Of a stretch of DNA of 64,000 bases, positions 39,724-51,455 are shown one piece after another. This DNA is from Nigrospora sphaerica. Lineage: Eukaryota; Ascomycota; Sordariomycetes; Amphisphaeriales; Apiosporaceae. Location of the stretch: NCBI GenBank assembly GCA_018287875.1, contig JAGVVL010000018.1, forward strand, positions 2,410,501-2,474,500. The letters are read 5' to 3'. The translations under genes and the position numbers were made by a program. Each line of letters begins with the position of its first letter. Positions within the stretch are counted from its first letter, which is position 1. Below the pieces are notes generated by a model that saw only the letters and a program-made list of their open reading frames with translations, did no database searches and was not told the origin of the DNA.

Positions 39724-42197
39724 ATGCGATCCCGATCGGTCTGGAGCACGGCGTGGCAAGCCGTGGCCCTGGCGGCCGGCGTACGCCGGCCCCGTGACGC
39801 GGCCGAGTGCTCGGCGCTCGCAGCGTCCGTCGCCGCGAGCCTGCCGGCCCAGAGCCGGGTGCTGAGCGCGACGCGCGTGCCAGCCGCCTCGCTGAACGTC
39901 ACCGGCGTCGTCAATGCGGCGCCGCTGTGCCGCGTGGCCGGCGAGGCGCGGTACGCCGGTACCAACTCGGTCCTCTTCGAGGTCTGGCTGCCCGACGCGG
40001 CGGCGTACAACGGCCGCTTCATGGTTGTCGGTAAGCTCACCCGCTTGCGAAGGGGGGCAAGGCCCTTTGGGGGAGAGGGAAAGGGGGGGGGGCTTGTCGA
40101 CCCCAGGACTGATGATGCACTCGACGGGGCACAGGCAACGGCGGCATGGCCGGCACCATTGACCAGCCAGCCCTCATGAAGAACCTCAACGGCGGATACG
40201 CCGTAGCCGGCGGTGACGCCGGCCACCGGGCGTCCGTCAACAACAACGGCAGCGGGGCCCCGGGCGTGTATCTGTAAGCTCCATCTGGTGTTTTTGTCGC
40301 CCATTCAGCACGAACCCTTTCCCCTCATTCCCGGCGTCCTCGCCCAAGGGTGCTCGGAAACTTGTTCCAGGGACACCGGGTTAAGGATGTTACTGACTTT
40401 AGAAAACGGCAGGCCTTATATGCACGACGCAGCCCAGGTGGAGGCCTGGATTCACCACTCCATCGCGTACTTTACGCCGGCGGCAAAACGCATCGTTGAG
40501 GCCTTTTACAGCGCGCCGGCCCACCACAGCTACTACGTGGGCTGCTCGACGGGCGGCGCGCAGGGCTTCGCCCTCGCGCAGTACCACCCCGAGCTCTTTG
40601 ACGGCATCGTCGCCGGCTGTAAGCAAGATCTTGTGTTCTTGTTTCCCTGTTTCTGCCCGTATTCCTCCCGTTGTACTCCTGCCAGGCTTTGTTCTGGCGT
40701 TGGGGCCTGAGAGTGCTCCGGAATTAAGCCCACGAATAATTGGTATAGGAAATTACTGACTCTGGATGGCGGTAGGTCCCGGGAACTGGTACAGCCACCT
40801 GGCGCTCTCGTTCCTGTGGAACGCCCAATATAGCCAGGTAGGGTCCGCCGCGCACCGGTCCGGAAACGCAGGCCCGTAAAAGCTGACCAGTGAGACACCC
40901 AGGGGGCGGCCAAGCTGCCGCAGGCCTCTTTGGATCTGATGGCGCGGGCGGTGCTCGCGCAGTGCGACGGGCTCGACGGCGTCGAGGACGGCGTCATCGA
41001 GAACCCGCTGGCGTGCGATTTCGATGTGGCGTCGCTGGCGTGCGCTGCCGACGCCCCGTCGGCGGCGACATCGTCGTCGTCGTCGTCGTCGTCGTCACCG
41101 GCTAACGCGACGGCCCCCTCGTGTTTGACGGCGGCGCAGGTGGCGGCGGCGCGCGCCGTCTACGCCGGACCGGTCGACGCGCGCGCCGGCGCCTCCCTGT
41201 ACCCGGGCTTCGCGCCCGGCAGCGAGGCCGAGTGGGCCATGCAGCAGGGCGGCCTCGCCGCCGCCTTCTCGGTCCCCATCCTGCAGAACATGGTCTTCGA
41301 CGACCTCACCTACGACGCCGCCGCCTTCGACTGGGCCGCCGACGTCGACGCCCTCGACGCCCGCGTCGGTCGGTACATCGACGCTGTGTCGCCCGACTTG
41401 TAAGTCACACACCCATACACGCGCGCGCGCGCACACACACACATACACCAGGGACCCCTGTATCCCCTGGCTAGACGACGGGGAACTTCCGTTGCACCCG
41501 TGCCGAGGCCCCAGGAAGCACGGCAGGCGACATACCCTCTTCTCACGCCTACCCCAATCTTCTCAAGAGCCCACTGACCCCAAGCCCCGACAGGAGCGCC
41601 TTCCGCGCCGGCGGCGGCAAGATGGTCGTGCTGCAGTCGTGGGCGGACCCGTTCAACGCGCCGACGTGGCCGCAGCAGCACCTGGAACGGATCGAGGCGG
41701 TCACGGGCAAGGGGAAGGAACAGGACGACGACGGCGGCGTCGGGGCCTGGCTCCGTCTCTTCATGGTGCCCGGGGGCGGCCACTGCGGCGCCGCCGCGCA
41801 CTACCCGCAGGTGCCGGCCGACTGGCACGCCCTTGAGGGCCTCGTGCCCTGGGTCGAGGAGGGCGTCGCGCCCGCCGCCCTGCGCAGCTCGGACCCGCCC
41901 GACCGCTCCGGCCGCTCGCGCAAGGTAAGCAAGCAGCCTTTTCCCCCGGGGCCTTCCTTTTGTTGCCCCCGCTTCCGGCCCCCCAACACCTCACTCCTCT
42001 CATCGTGGTCACGTTACTTCTTTGTGTCTTCCGTCCTCGTCTGAGGTTGCCTCGAACTGGGGCTCCAAAGATACCTATGCTGGGAAACTGCTGACTCCGG
42101 ATCACGATAGCTGTGCCCCTGGCCGCAGACGGCCCGGTACCGCGGCGGCAATGCCGACGACTGGCAGTCGTACGAGTGTGAGGCGTATGGTTTGTAA
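39724..42197 (+). CDS. Tannase/feruloyl-esterase family hydrolase
   Basis: Seven exons: 39724-40030, 40135-40273, 40413-40618, 40776-40837, 40903-41399, 41594-41924 and 42111-42197. The six introns are 65-194 bp and all phases close, giving 542 aa. Family marks: VLFEVWLPDAAAYNGRFMVVGNGGMAG, the nucleophile elbow GCSTGGAQGFALAQYHPELFDGIVAG, the Asp region VLQSWADPFNAP, the His in MVPGGGHCG, and the typical ending LCPWPQTARYRGGNADDWQS. Members split ester links of hydroxycinnamates or gallates in plant cell walls and are normally secreted. The N-terminus MRSRSVWSTAWQAVALAAGV is only a weak signal peptide, so a 5' exon may be missing. A TCG repeat (41069-41098) adds a nine-Ser insertion in the lid region. 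Substrate (FaeB-like or tannase) cannot be told. Confidence 0.88.
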
Positions 42198-42843
42198 CAG
42201 CATGTAGCTGCTGTACGCAGAGGGCAGCAGCCAAGAGAACCGGCAGATACGTCTACAGCGGCTGTTGCGAACCCGAAGCAACCCGGTGGCCCTCGTGGTA
42301 CCAGTGGCCAGGTATTTGGGTCGAGCGTGCCCAGCGACTGAATCGTACGCCGGGTGCTGAGCCGACCCCTGCCACAGCCGGAGATAACGAGAAACAACAA
42401 TCCTCAATACCACAAGTGCCATTAGGTCAGAGGCGCATCATTTCGAACCCTATCGTCCATCGATGCAACCTGACGCGCAACACGGAACGCGGGCCAAGCG
42501 TCTGCTCGAGGGGGCTTGGAATCCTGTAAACTCTCCGCTGACCATGGATGGGGCAATGCTCAAAGACTCATCTAAAAGTAAGCCAAAGAAGCACAACACG
42601 AGAGTCCACTCCCAATGGCACAGAAGCGCGCTGTGCATTTTGGGCTTGTGATTCGATGGGGGCTGTGCGACTGTAGCTCGGTCTACGACCATTTGGTTCA
42701 ACACCCTGTGTTGAATAATGCCAAAAATGGTGGGTGTGCCATCTTCATGCTGTGGTAACCCATCATGGCGACGACAGCCCGAAACGAAAATATAACCAGC
42801 AAAAGGGAGGGATGGAGGTATGGGTAAGAAATGCAAAAAGAAG
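42198..42843. other. Intergenic spacer
   Basis: Esterase 3' flank up to the tRNA gene; nothing else recognised. Confidence 0.6.
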
Positions 42844-42931
42844 GGTCTCGCCGGGGATCGAACCCGGGACCTCGCGCAATATTACTTAGAGTAAGCCCTA
42901 AGCGCGAATTATACCACTAAACCACGAGACC
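42844..42931 (-). tRNA. tRNA-Pro(AGG) with intron
   Basis: Read on the minus strand: acceptor GGTCTCG pairs with CGAGACC; D-arm contains GTTTAGTGGTATAAT; anticodon stem CGCGC/GCGCG encloses a loop TT-AGG-G...T; T-arm CCGGG-TTCGATC-CCCGG is perfect. The anticodon AGG reads proline codons CCU/CCC. A 17-nt intron (about 42871-42887) lies after position 37, the canonical place for eukaryotic nuclear tRNA introns and also intron-bearing in yeast tRNA-Pro. The B box GGTTCGATCC is intact, which makes it a useful contrast to the tRNA-Arg gene near 61 kb. Confidence 0.95.
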
Positions 42932-43299
42932 AGAGGAGAGGCTGTACTGAACAGCCGTGGTTGGAGTATCCGGAGATGAAAGCACTGGTCATTATTAGGC
43001 AATATGTTGTGGGAAAGAGCATGTGGGCGCAAAGAGCTGGACAATTCACGAACGGGTCATCCCTGTAGTATGGGGCTTCGTGCCCGCTATTTTTCAAGAA
43101 CCCCTGGCACAAAGCAGCCCCGAAAGGAAAACGGCGAGACAGGCCAGCTGGTTGGTCCCGAGTCGCCCATTCGGACGGACGCGGGAGGCTGTGTCGGTCG
43201 AACCCGCCGGAACCTAGACTGCGGCGGCTCCAGCCTGCCCAGTTTATCCCGGCGCGTCGCTTCGGGGATGCACCTGGATGACAGAGAGGGGGGGGGGCT

Positions 43300-43303
<4 letters not shown>

Positions 43304-43355
<52 letters not shown>
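43304..43355. repeat. GA dinucleotide microsatellite
   Basis: About 26 near-perfect GA units; simple sequence that keeps several frames open without coding. Confidence 0.95.
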
Positions 43356-43360
<5 letters not shown>

Positions 43361-44557
43361 AGGGAGCACGTGGCCCCCTCGGATGGGGCAGACTGGAAGC
43401 CAACCAAAGGGTGGAGAAGGGCGCGTGGAAATCATAGGGGCATTCGCGGTGAATCTGGCAACGGCCGACGATGGGCACGGGGCCCGTGGGGACGGACTAC
43501 GTTGCATCGTCTCTTCTTTCCGAGGTTCGTTGGCAAGGCCACTGGGGCCACGGGCAGGCCGCCGGCCCCCCGGTTTAGGGTAGCAGTAGTACGATGCACG
43601 CAGTAGTATGCGCATGAGGCTGGGTGGAAAACGGGCCAGCCGGTGGGCAGTCAAGACGAGACAGCGGTGGACAACGCTACCGGCGCTCCCAGAGTCAAAG
43701 TCAGCCGCCACGGGAGCCACGATGGCGAGAGCCAAAGGCCGGCGCATCCCACTCGACACCTTCTACGGGATACGAGCTCGCGAGGGCGAGGCGCGCTGGC
43801 GCAGCTCCGGGAGGCAATAAGCAGCCTAAAGCAAGCAAGACACGCACGCTGGCTTTGGGCCCGATTGCCCGTAGCAGAGCGAATACCTAGCTTGCCTTGC
43901 CTACAACGTTCACTAGAAGACACAACGTGGGATGTCCGAACCCCCCCGCCTGCGCCTTCTTTACCTCGTGCCGCGTGCAAGTGAGCGCCTGACCAGGAAA
44001 AAAAAAGACGAGCAGAGAAAACACACGAGGTTCCACCGTCGGTACGGTCGGTTGCATCGAACTTGGCGCAGGCCGGCACGAATCGCCCGCCAAGCTTGCC
44101 CTCGTCATGGTGTTGCTATCAGGCCACGGGTTTGGTGTTGTCCTTCCAGCAGGCCGCCCGGGGCATGCCATTCCGTCTCTCCATCACGAGAACTCCCCGC
44201 CCCCCCCGTGCCGTGCATGAACGCCGTGGTCCACCCGCCTCTGCACACACACCACAGTGTATCCATGGTAGTATCCAAGGATTGAAGGGTCGGCCTGGCG
44301 TCGCACAGACACGCGATCTTGCTACCAAGAGCCGTGGAAGCGACTGACGTAAGGAGGCGTTGGCAGGTGGATAGACTGACCAGACGGGCCAAGGGTCGAC
44401 GATGCCCCCGGAATCCCGATAGTGAGGCTATTGGTTGTCTTGCTTGTTGCGGCCGCAGCCGCAGCGGCAGTCGCTTGGAGCGGCGGGATGGAAGGAGGAC
44501 GGAGGAGCTCGCCTCGGCTGTGTATCCATCCATCGCTACGATAGGGTCAAACTCACA

Positions 44558-44584
44558 CATCATCATCATCATCATCATCATCAC
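44558..44584. repeat. CAT trinucleotide repeat
   Basis: Nine CAT/ATC units in noncoding DNA. Confidence 0.9.
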
Positions 44585-45278
44585 CATCGCTTCAGCCTCC
44601 CCTCCCCCAGGATCGCATCAGCAAGCCACGGATCGGGGCTAGGGACGCTCTCGGGCCCTCGCCATGCCCGTATTTTCGGCCTCTCCTCGCCCTCTCGGCC
44701 CTCTCGACTGGTTACGAGCCGCCGCTGCCGTGTTGAGGGGAAAAACAAGCAGGGGCGGGCCCCAAGGCAGGCCAGGGCCAACCAAGCCCGGGTCTGGGGA
44801 CAGCCGCTAGCGAAGCCGAAAGCGGGAATGGTCGCAGCTATATTTGGCAGGGTCCGTCCGTTAATACGAAAAGATCGTCACTGGGCCCCGGCTGGCCTTC
44901 CCACCCCCCCCCCCCCCCGGCCGCCGCTGCAAAGCCCGGCACTGGCCCCGTCCGTCGACACACCAACACGAGATGCGGTGGAATCCCCCAACGAGCCCAT
45001 CGGCCCCAGCCCAGCCACTCGCGCATCGCCGGCCGGTGGACTTCCGCGATAGCACCATGCCCACAATGGTCCCGGCTGCCCAGATCTGGGGGGCACCGCC
45101 TTACCTAGTACCTGCCTGCTGGGGACCGTGCCATCATGCCGAGGGCCATGTCACGTAGCCTCCGCCCTTGCCGTCGCCCGTAGCGGCCGCAGTCACGGCT
45201 TAGCTTTGCCGTATCTGTCGGTCTCAATGCTACTCCAGAAGCCATGGAATGTTGTGGACAACAGCCCGTTCGTCGGTG

Positions 45279-45285
45279 TATAAAG
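45279..45285 (+). promoter_or_regulatory. TATA box of the cerato-platanin gene
   Basis: TATAAAG, about 150 bp upstream of the ATG and followed by a C/T- and CA-rich leader ending ATCAAAATG. Strong TATA boxes are typical of highly expressed fungal secreted-protein genes. Confidence 0.6.
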
Positions 45286-45433
45286 ACGGCGAGCCTCCCT
45301 CGGTTGGAGGAAAAAGAGAGATATCATCATCCAGCACACAGCTTCATCTACCCAACCGCCTCTTAATAACCTAATCCCGACCATCTTCCACTCGCTTCAC
45401 CGCCAGGCCACCACCTCCCCCCAATCCATCAAA

Positions 45434-45903
45434 ATGCAGTTCCTCTCCCTCTTCACCCTCGCCGCCGCCGCCTCGGCCGCCTCCGGTTCGTGAAACCCCT
45501 CCCCCCATCTCTCTACTCTCACGTTCTCCGACTAACGCGCGCTCCAGTTGCCTACGACACGGGCTACGATAACGGCTCGCGGTCCCTGACTGCCGTCTCT
45601 TGCAGCGACGGCCCCAACGGCCTGATCACCAAGTACGGCTGGCAGACGCAGGGCGCCATCCCGCGCTTCCCCTACATCGGCGCCGCCGATGCCGTTGGCG
45701 GCTGGAACTCGCCCCAGTGCGGCACCTGCTGGCAGCTCAGCTACAACGGCAAGACCATCAACGTGCTCGCCATCGACCACGCCGGTTCGGGCTTCAACAT
45801 CGGCCTCGATGCCATGAACGCCCTGACCAACGGCCAGGCCACCTCCCTCGGCCGCATCGACGCCCAGTCCGTCCAGGTGCCCGTCAGCAACTGCGGCCTG
45901 TAA
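45434..45903 (+). CDS. Cerato-platanin family secreted protein
   Basis: Two exons, 45434-45485 and 45548-45903, around a 62-bp intron (GTTCGT donor, TCCAG acceptor); 135 aa, the family's usual size. Signal peptide [17 protein letters not shown] is split from the mature part by the intron. The mature protein shows the family pattern [33 protein letters not shown], the paired cysteines in [20 protein letters not shown] and the end VPVSNCGL; four cysteines form the two known disulfides. Cerato-platanins have a double-psi-beta-barrel related to expansins, bind chitin oligomers, self-assemble at interfaces and can be perceived by plants as elicitors. Strong TATA box and C-rich wobble codons suggest high expression. 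Confidence 0.96.
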
Positions 45904-47132
45904 AAACCAGAACACTCATCACGCCAACCATAATACTTAATGAGCCCATGTCAAAGCCATAATTCGTCAATATAATTGCATATTGCTTGCCTCATGCCGC
46001 ATCCGTGCTTTGTTCTGTTCCCCCGTGTCACGTTGCCTCCCGTCTTCCGTCCTTGAAACCTCCATTAGTTCCCGTCTCATCCCCCCCCTACGGTTTCCCC
46101 AGATGATGTGCAGCCAAGGCGGTGCTCCGCCGACAAGAAGCACGGCGCAGCGGGTAAGCCTTAAGGTTTTTGCAGGTGGGCCGCGCTGGTTCGTCATCCC
46201 GATGCCGGGCGCCCGGCAGATCAAACACGAGGATCGACGGGCCCCGCCATACCCCCAGGTGCAGTGTCCGGGCGAGGGGACACCGTCAAAGGATGTCGCG
46301 GGGGCTATAGTTGTAGTTGTGGTTTTCCACACGGCAAGCGTCGGCCGGCGGCGCGAGCAACGGGGGGTTTTCTTGGCAGGGGATAGCCGTCGTCGAAGCT
46401 CCCAAGCCCATCCGTCGAGCCGCTCCCCCTTCCCCCGCAACGCCCGATCCGGTACCGCGCCGTAAGCCACCATGGGCAGCCGACCGAGTGGCCCAAAAGC
46501 ACAAGGGACCGCGAGAGAGGACGGGCCAACCCCCACGCTCCAAAGGCCGCATATCATGAAGCGGTGGTCGTAAAGTCGGCCCCCCCCGGGAACATGTGAG
46601 CACATGTGCGCATTGTACTGGCAGTGGGTAGGTGCGTGGTGTTGAGGAGGAAAGGGGGCGCCCGGCAGGGGGCATTTAAGTTCGGGATACACAGGAGTGG
46701 CTCGTCCGCCCACAACGGATGATTACCTTTCGCAGGGGGTTAGCATGACGGCGCGTGGAATGAGTCGTCTGTTTCTGGCGTGCTACCCCCCGTCCTGTGT
46801 TTCATTTCGGTGATTGCTGCTTTCACAAGGTGCCTGAGCCCAGGTCGTCGAGTTGCGGCGATGCGACGCGGCACGCGCGTCGGCGTACTGTGCGGGCACC
46901 AACTGGTATCGAATCGCCGGACAGCGCACTGATCACAAGTACCGAACCGCTCGCTCTGCCATCAATGCTGATTGGGGGGATATATTTAGGGCGGCGTCCA
47001 AGTCCCTGGGGCCCGGACAGCCATACGACATGAAAATAGTTAAAAAGGTGGGTTATGAAACGGAACAAGAGCGCTGCGTGTACGCCGGGTTTGATTACGC
47101 CTCGCCGGCCCGCGCCGCCTCGTACTGACACC
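45904..47132. other. Intergenic region between convergent genes
   Basis: About 1.2 kb. Frames up to 248 codons occur on the minus strand (about 45967-46713) but have no domain or usable splice pattern. Nothing else recognised. Confidence 0.5.
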
Positions 47133-48894
47133 TTAACGGGCGGCCGACAGCCTCCAGGCGCGCAACGGCAGGCTTTGGAGATGCAACACCTTGGGTCGGA
47201 TGTACATGAAAAAGGTCACGACGCCGACGGCCACGCAGATGACGTTGACAATGTAGTACCCATCTCGAAGCATCTCGCAGCTGCCGCCACCGTTCACGCA
47301 GAGCTCCTTGTCCGGCTGCATGGCGCACGAAAAAGGCTTGGTTACCAGATCGCCCTTCAGCAGGGATGCGTCAACCTTGGATGAGGGCGGATGGCAGGTT
47401 GCCTCGGTGAAGTAATCGACAAGCTTGAGCACAAAGAACTTGGGGAATGTGCCACCAAGGTTAGAAACCCTATGCCGCTGTCAGTATACGGCCCGGATCG
47501 GAATGCAAGGGATGGGCTTACGTGGCGAGAAGTGTCATGTAGGTACCGCCGATGACGGGATCGGCCACTCGAGCGTGGAATGCCGAGACGGCGACAAACA
47601 TGACGGTGTTGGTAAAGGTCGAGAAGACGTGCTCGCCAATGACCAGAAGCATGTACCATGACGTGACGCCCTCCGCCGGAAAGATGCTAACGGTAATTTG
47701 GGCCACAACAGCGGCAAAAAGGCGGCCCATGAAGCCCCAGCACCAGAGGCGCATCGGCGTGTACTCTTGGGACCACTTGCCGGCATAGTATCCCAGACCG
47801 ATCTCAAAGGGGAAGTCGATCAGCACAGTCAAGGCCATGTTCTCCTTGCCAAAGCCCTTGTCCAGAAGTTTCAAGTTGGTGACTCCGTCGTTGGCCTGGA
47901 AGCCAATCTTGGCAATGAGGTGGACGATAATGATGGTCTGAATGTTGCGGAGCTTCAGGACGCCCCACATGATCTTATAGACATCCCAAATGCCGTCTTC
48001 GTTCTTGGTCTTCTCCTCTCTCTTCAGGAGCGCGAGTCCAATGGTAACGGCAATGTACGCCCAGCCCCAGAAGGTCAGGTAACCACCCAGCGTCATCATG
48101 CCCTTGTCACCGGGGACGGAGCGGAACCAGCGGTTGGCAAAGTCGGCAGAGTTGAAGGCCAGGAAGACGGTGTACGACAGGAAATGGCCAGCGGTCAGTC
48201 CCACAGTCTGGGCCGTCGAGGCGTACGAGACATTGCCGGGCGTGAGGAGCGTAAGGGCCCATCCATCAACAGCAATGTCCTGCGTGGCGCACATGAAGAC
48301 CAGGAAAAACCACCACCCGGTGAAGTTCCAGACAGTGGGGCCCCCGGCCTTTCCGGTTGTAATCATCCAGCCCTCGATAAAAGAGCCAAGGACCAGCATG
48401 CCAAAGCCTGACAGAAGTTGGATGGGCAGAATCCAGCTCTTTCTTCTGCCGAACCTGGGGCTCCAGCAAGCGTCCACGATGGGGCTCCACAGAAGTTTCA
48501 GCGAGTAGGGGAATCCGGCCAAGCTGAAGATACCGATCTCTCCGTACGACAGGTGCTCCTTGAGGAGGAAAGGCACGGAGCCGTGGGCCAACCCCATGGG
48601 GATGCCCTGCAGGAAGTACAGCAGCACCAGGAGCAGGAAGTTGGACTGGTCTTGTTTCGGCAGCTCGAAGAAGCCATGGTTGTTGGCCATTGGGGTCTTG
48701 GGAACATCGTCGTCCAGGGAGAAGGCCTCGCGCGCCATCAGGTTCTCGGTGATTTGGCCCGAGTCCTGTTTGGCCGCCGTCTTTCGACGGTACTCGGTGG
48801 TTTCCATCTTGTCAGCTTTGCCGTTCTCGCGTGCGCTGGTCGTGACGGACAGCGCCGGCGGGGACCGATTTGACCGACGTGTTTTGACGCCCAT
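47133..48894 (-). CDS. Acetyl-CoA transporter (SLC33A1/AT-1 family, MFS fold)
   Basis: Two exons, 48894-47522 and 47469-47133, around a 52-bp intron (GTAAGC, branch CTGAC, ATAG); 569 aa. About 70 polar N-terminal residues precede some 12 transmembrane helices. Diagnostic stretches are LLLVLLYFLQGIPMGLAHGS, YGEIGIFSLAGFPYSLKLLW-SPIVDACW, CATQDIAVDGWALTLL, LIAKIGFQANDGVTNLKLLD and ADPVIGGTYMTLLATVSNLGG. The human member AT-1 imports acetyl-CoA into the ER lumen for protein acetylation; fungal members are little studied. A Cys-rich loop (about 500-530: CHPPSS...CAMQPDKELC...GGSCEML) lies before the last helix, as in the animal proteins. The start is the first true ATG (MGVKTRRSNRS). Confidence 0.93.
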
Positions 48895-49911
48895 AAGTGC
48901 TTCTGCGCAGAGGCTCCGGGTGGGCTTGTGCAAGATGGGATCGGCGAATCTCGGGTCAATTGGACGGAAAGGCGGAGGCGAAGAGTATGGGAGCGCGGTC
49001 CAAACGACACTGGTGCTTCCGGTTTAAGCAGAGAACGTCGCGAGATACGAGGGTTGCCGGTGGAAGTATAGTTCGGTCGCAGTCAAGGAAGAAGGTTCGG
49101 TCTACGTGTAACGGCTGCGGTGTATTGGACGCAAGTCGCAAGTATTGAGAAGTAGGGCTGTCACGCCAAAGTCGCCAAATCGGCGCAAAGTCAAGCGGAG
49201 CGCGTTACACTCTGTGTATCGAGGTTGTAAGTAACCGCGGCTGTGGGGTCAAGTAAGAAAGGCGCGGCAAAGGATCGGGAGGAGTTGCGGGCGCGCGTGG
49301 CGGAAGAGATCGGATTGGCCAAGAGTCGTGGTGATGAATACGGGGCGGAGAGGGGATGTCCGCAAGCAAACGAATGGTCAGAAGAGGAAGAACAACAATT
49401 CCCGATTGCGCTCGTGAGTCCGTCGTCGGGGGTAGGGCGTTGGTGTTGAGAGAGTTTACCGTTTCTACTCCCGACAGAGAGGACAGCTATCACGTTCCCG
49501 TGCAGTCTGTCGCGCAGGAAGCGGTCCAGAATTTCTAAGCGTTCTAGAAGCGACACTGGCGCGCCTGGAGGGGCTGGAGCATTTGCCCCTGTCAGGGTCC
49601 AGTCGCGTACCTTAGCACACATTAACTTGTGCATCCGATCCATGTCGCCTGCCTGTTTTGGGGCGCCTACAGGCTGGCAAGAGCGGAAGGCCTGGTCCGA
49701 TAAGATAAGCACTAACCTTTACTGTTAATGTACTTTACACCCAAGTTTCCAAGGCATGTACATAGCTGTGGGAATGGGATCAAGCAAGACGCGGTTGACG
49801 CGCCCCCCGACATAGTCAAACCTCACGCACGACCCAGACTCGATTCAAGGGCGTCGCGAACACGAACACGCTAAAAATACACACATCTTCGGTGGGAGGC
49901 CAGGGATCACT
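48895..49911. other. Intergenic region between divergent genes
   Basis: About 1 kb shared promoter of the acetyl-CoA transporter and the CENP-O gene. A minus-strand frame at 49191-49712 has no recognisable feature. Confidence 0.55.
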
Positions 49912-50878
49912 ATGGCCTCTCGAGACGAATCTGAACCGTTGCTCGATCTGTCTGTCGCCGACCAGCTGGACAACGAGATTGCAAGCCTGAGAGCCCAAGG
50001 TAAGCCATGGAAATGCCGTGTTAACCATGTGCCGTCCCTGTACCCACGCTTTTAGCTCACAGGCTCCCTTAGTTGAATCGCTGAAGAGGCATCTCACCGT
50101 CCAGACCAGCAATATACTGATCGCAGATTCGACCCGCGAATTGTTACGGGACCTGACCAGGCGTAAGCAGAAGGGCGGCTCTGCCAAGTCTGCCGATGAC
50201 GCCGCGAAGCTTCTCAAGCGCTCTGATGAGTACCTCGCCCACAAGCAGCAATGTCTGTACCGCGCTTGTGCCTCCATCACCGCCTTCAAGGTCCACGATC
50301 CCGACCCCAACGCCGTTGACGGCGGCGCCGTGTTGGGGCTTCGGTTTGAGGTCATGTCTAAGGCGCGCTTCCTGCGGCCTTACTACGTTATGCTGAACCG
50401 GCCCTATGCCGACTCACGCTACCTACGCATCCACCGCCACACGGTGCCTCTGTGCATCCCACTCTCCGGGCTCGCAGCTCGCCATCTGCCTGGCCCCAAA
50501 GCCAAGGATGACGACGGTGCTGCTGAGCAGGACCTACCGCTCTTTGCTAGAGCCTTGAGGAGAGAACTTGTCCGTTACCAAAACCGAATCAACATTGTCG
50601 GTGATCTGCACAAAGCCGCCGGCCTGGACAAAAGCCAGCCCGAGCAACAGGAATCGGACGTGTCAGTTGTGCATATCAGCCCGGCCGACGCCGAGGCGAA
50701 GCAAATTAGCATCGAATGGAATGACGGCAAGGTGGGTCGTCTGGTGATGAACGACGACGGCAAAATCGTGAAGATGGCGGTTCAAGGTGAGAATGGACGC
50801 GACCGAGGCGCTGTCCGCAGACTGCTTGGAGGGAGTGTTCGCATCGAGGAGATCTTGGGCCGGCTTGAGGGCACGTAA
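49912..50878 (+). CDS. mcm21: Kinetochore protein Mcm21/CENP-O
   Basis: Two exons, 49912-49999 and 50073-50878, around a 73-bp intron (GTAAGC donor, CTTAG acceptor); 297 aa. The first 60 residues form a predicted coiled coil (DQLDNEIASLRAQ-VESLKRHL). The RWD-type core includes ITAFKVHDPDPNAVDGGAVL, LRFEVMSKARFLRPYYVMLN, then LRIHRHTVPLCIPLSGLAAR and FARALRRELVRYQNRINIV, the signature of fungal CENP-O. The protein is part of the COMA (Ctf19-Okp1-Mcm21-Ame1) inner kinetochore complex and heterodimerises with Ctf19/CENP-P. Acceptors upstream of the chosen one would run into a stop. ATG context CACTATGG. Confidence 0.88.
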
Positions 50879-51455
50879 AAGTGCCGACTGCTGCATGCTC
50901 GATACAGTACCTAACCTCAAACCATGACTCGATTTACGACGGCAACGTGGCATCCAGCGTCGTGGAGAGCATGCTCGCATTCTAGTTTATAGTGTGTCCA
51001 GAATGGCCAGAAATCCGTATCTTTGGAGCTGTGCCGCCACCTTCCACGGTTGGTGGCCCACGATGTGTCCAAGGTGTCGGATTTGGCACTCTCGTCGCAA
51101 GGTAGACTGGCCCAGTAGACTCAAGTTGAGTGCAGAGTCCACAGCCCATCTCTCAGCTGTCCTCGAACGGCAACACCGGGGTAAACTAGAACACAAGGGT
51201 GGACGCATGTTGAGATGTTTACACAGTCCCTTGTGTCCCGGTTGTCGTCTGGTGATACGGTGTTGACGACTGTCTTCCTGCGGAGCTTTGTTAGGGCACC
51301 CAATATCGAAACTCACCTGGATCGAAACAGGGCACATACCATGCCTCCCGGATTTCGACCAGCTAATTCCTCTTACCAAGGGCGCTGATGCCACACATGG
51401 CGTTACCAGCATTCGCTTCGAATGGTCACCAGTGTCGTTGCGTCTCACTCCAGTC
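50879..51455. other. Intergenic or lost 5' part of the next gene
   Basis: CENP-O 3' flank followed by a frame open from about 51288 without an ATG until 51456. The lost N-terminal part of the following gene may lie here in decayed form. Confidence 0.4.

Larger units (their letters stand above)
42932..45433. other. Gene-poor interval with microsatellites
   Basis: About 2.5 kb with no supportable protein gene. It contains a GA repeat, a CAT repeat, a 15-C tract (44904-44918) and, at its right end, the cerato-platanin promoter. Confidence 0.55.

Noticed and set aside
43003..43606. Frames running through the GA repeat (poly Arg-Glu or Ser-Leu)
   Set aside because: Produced by a dinucleotide repeat, not coding sequence.
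45967..46713. 248-codon minus-strand frame downstream of the cerato-platanin gene
   Set aside because: No domain, odd composition, and it lies in the convergent 3' flanks of two certain genes.
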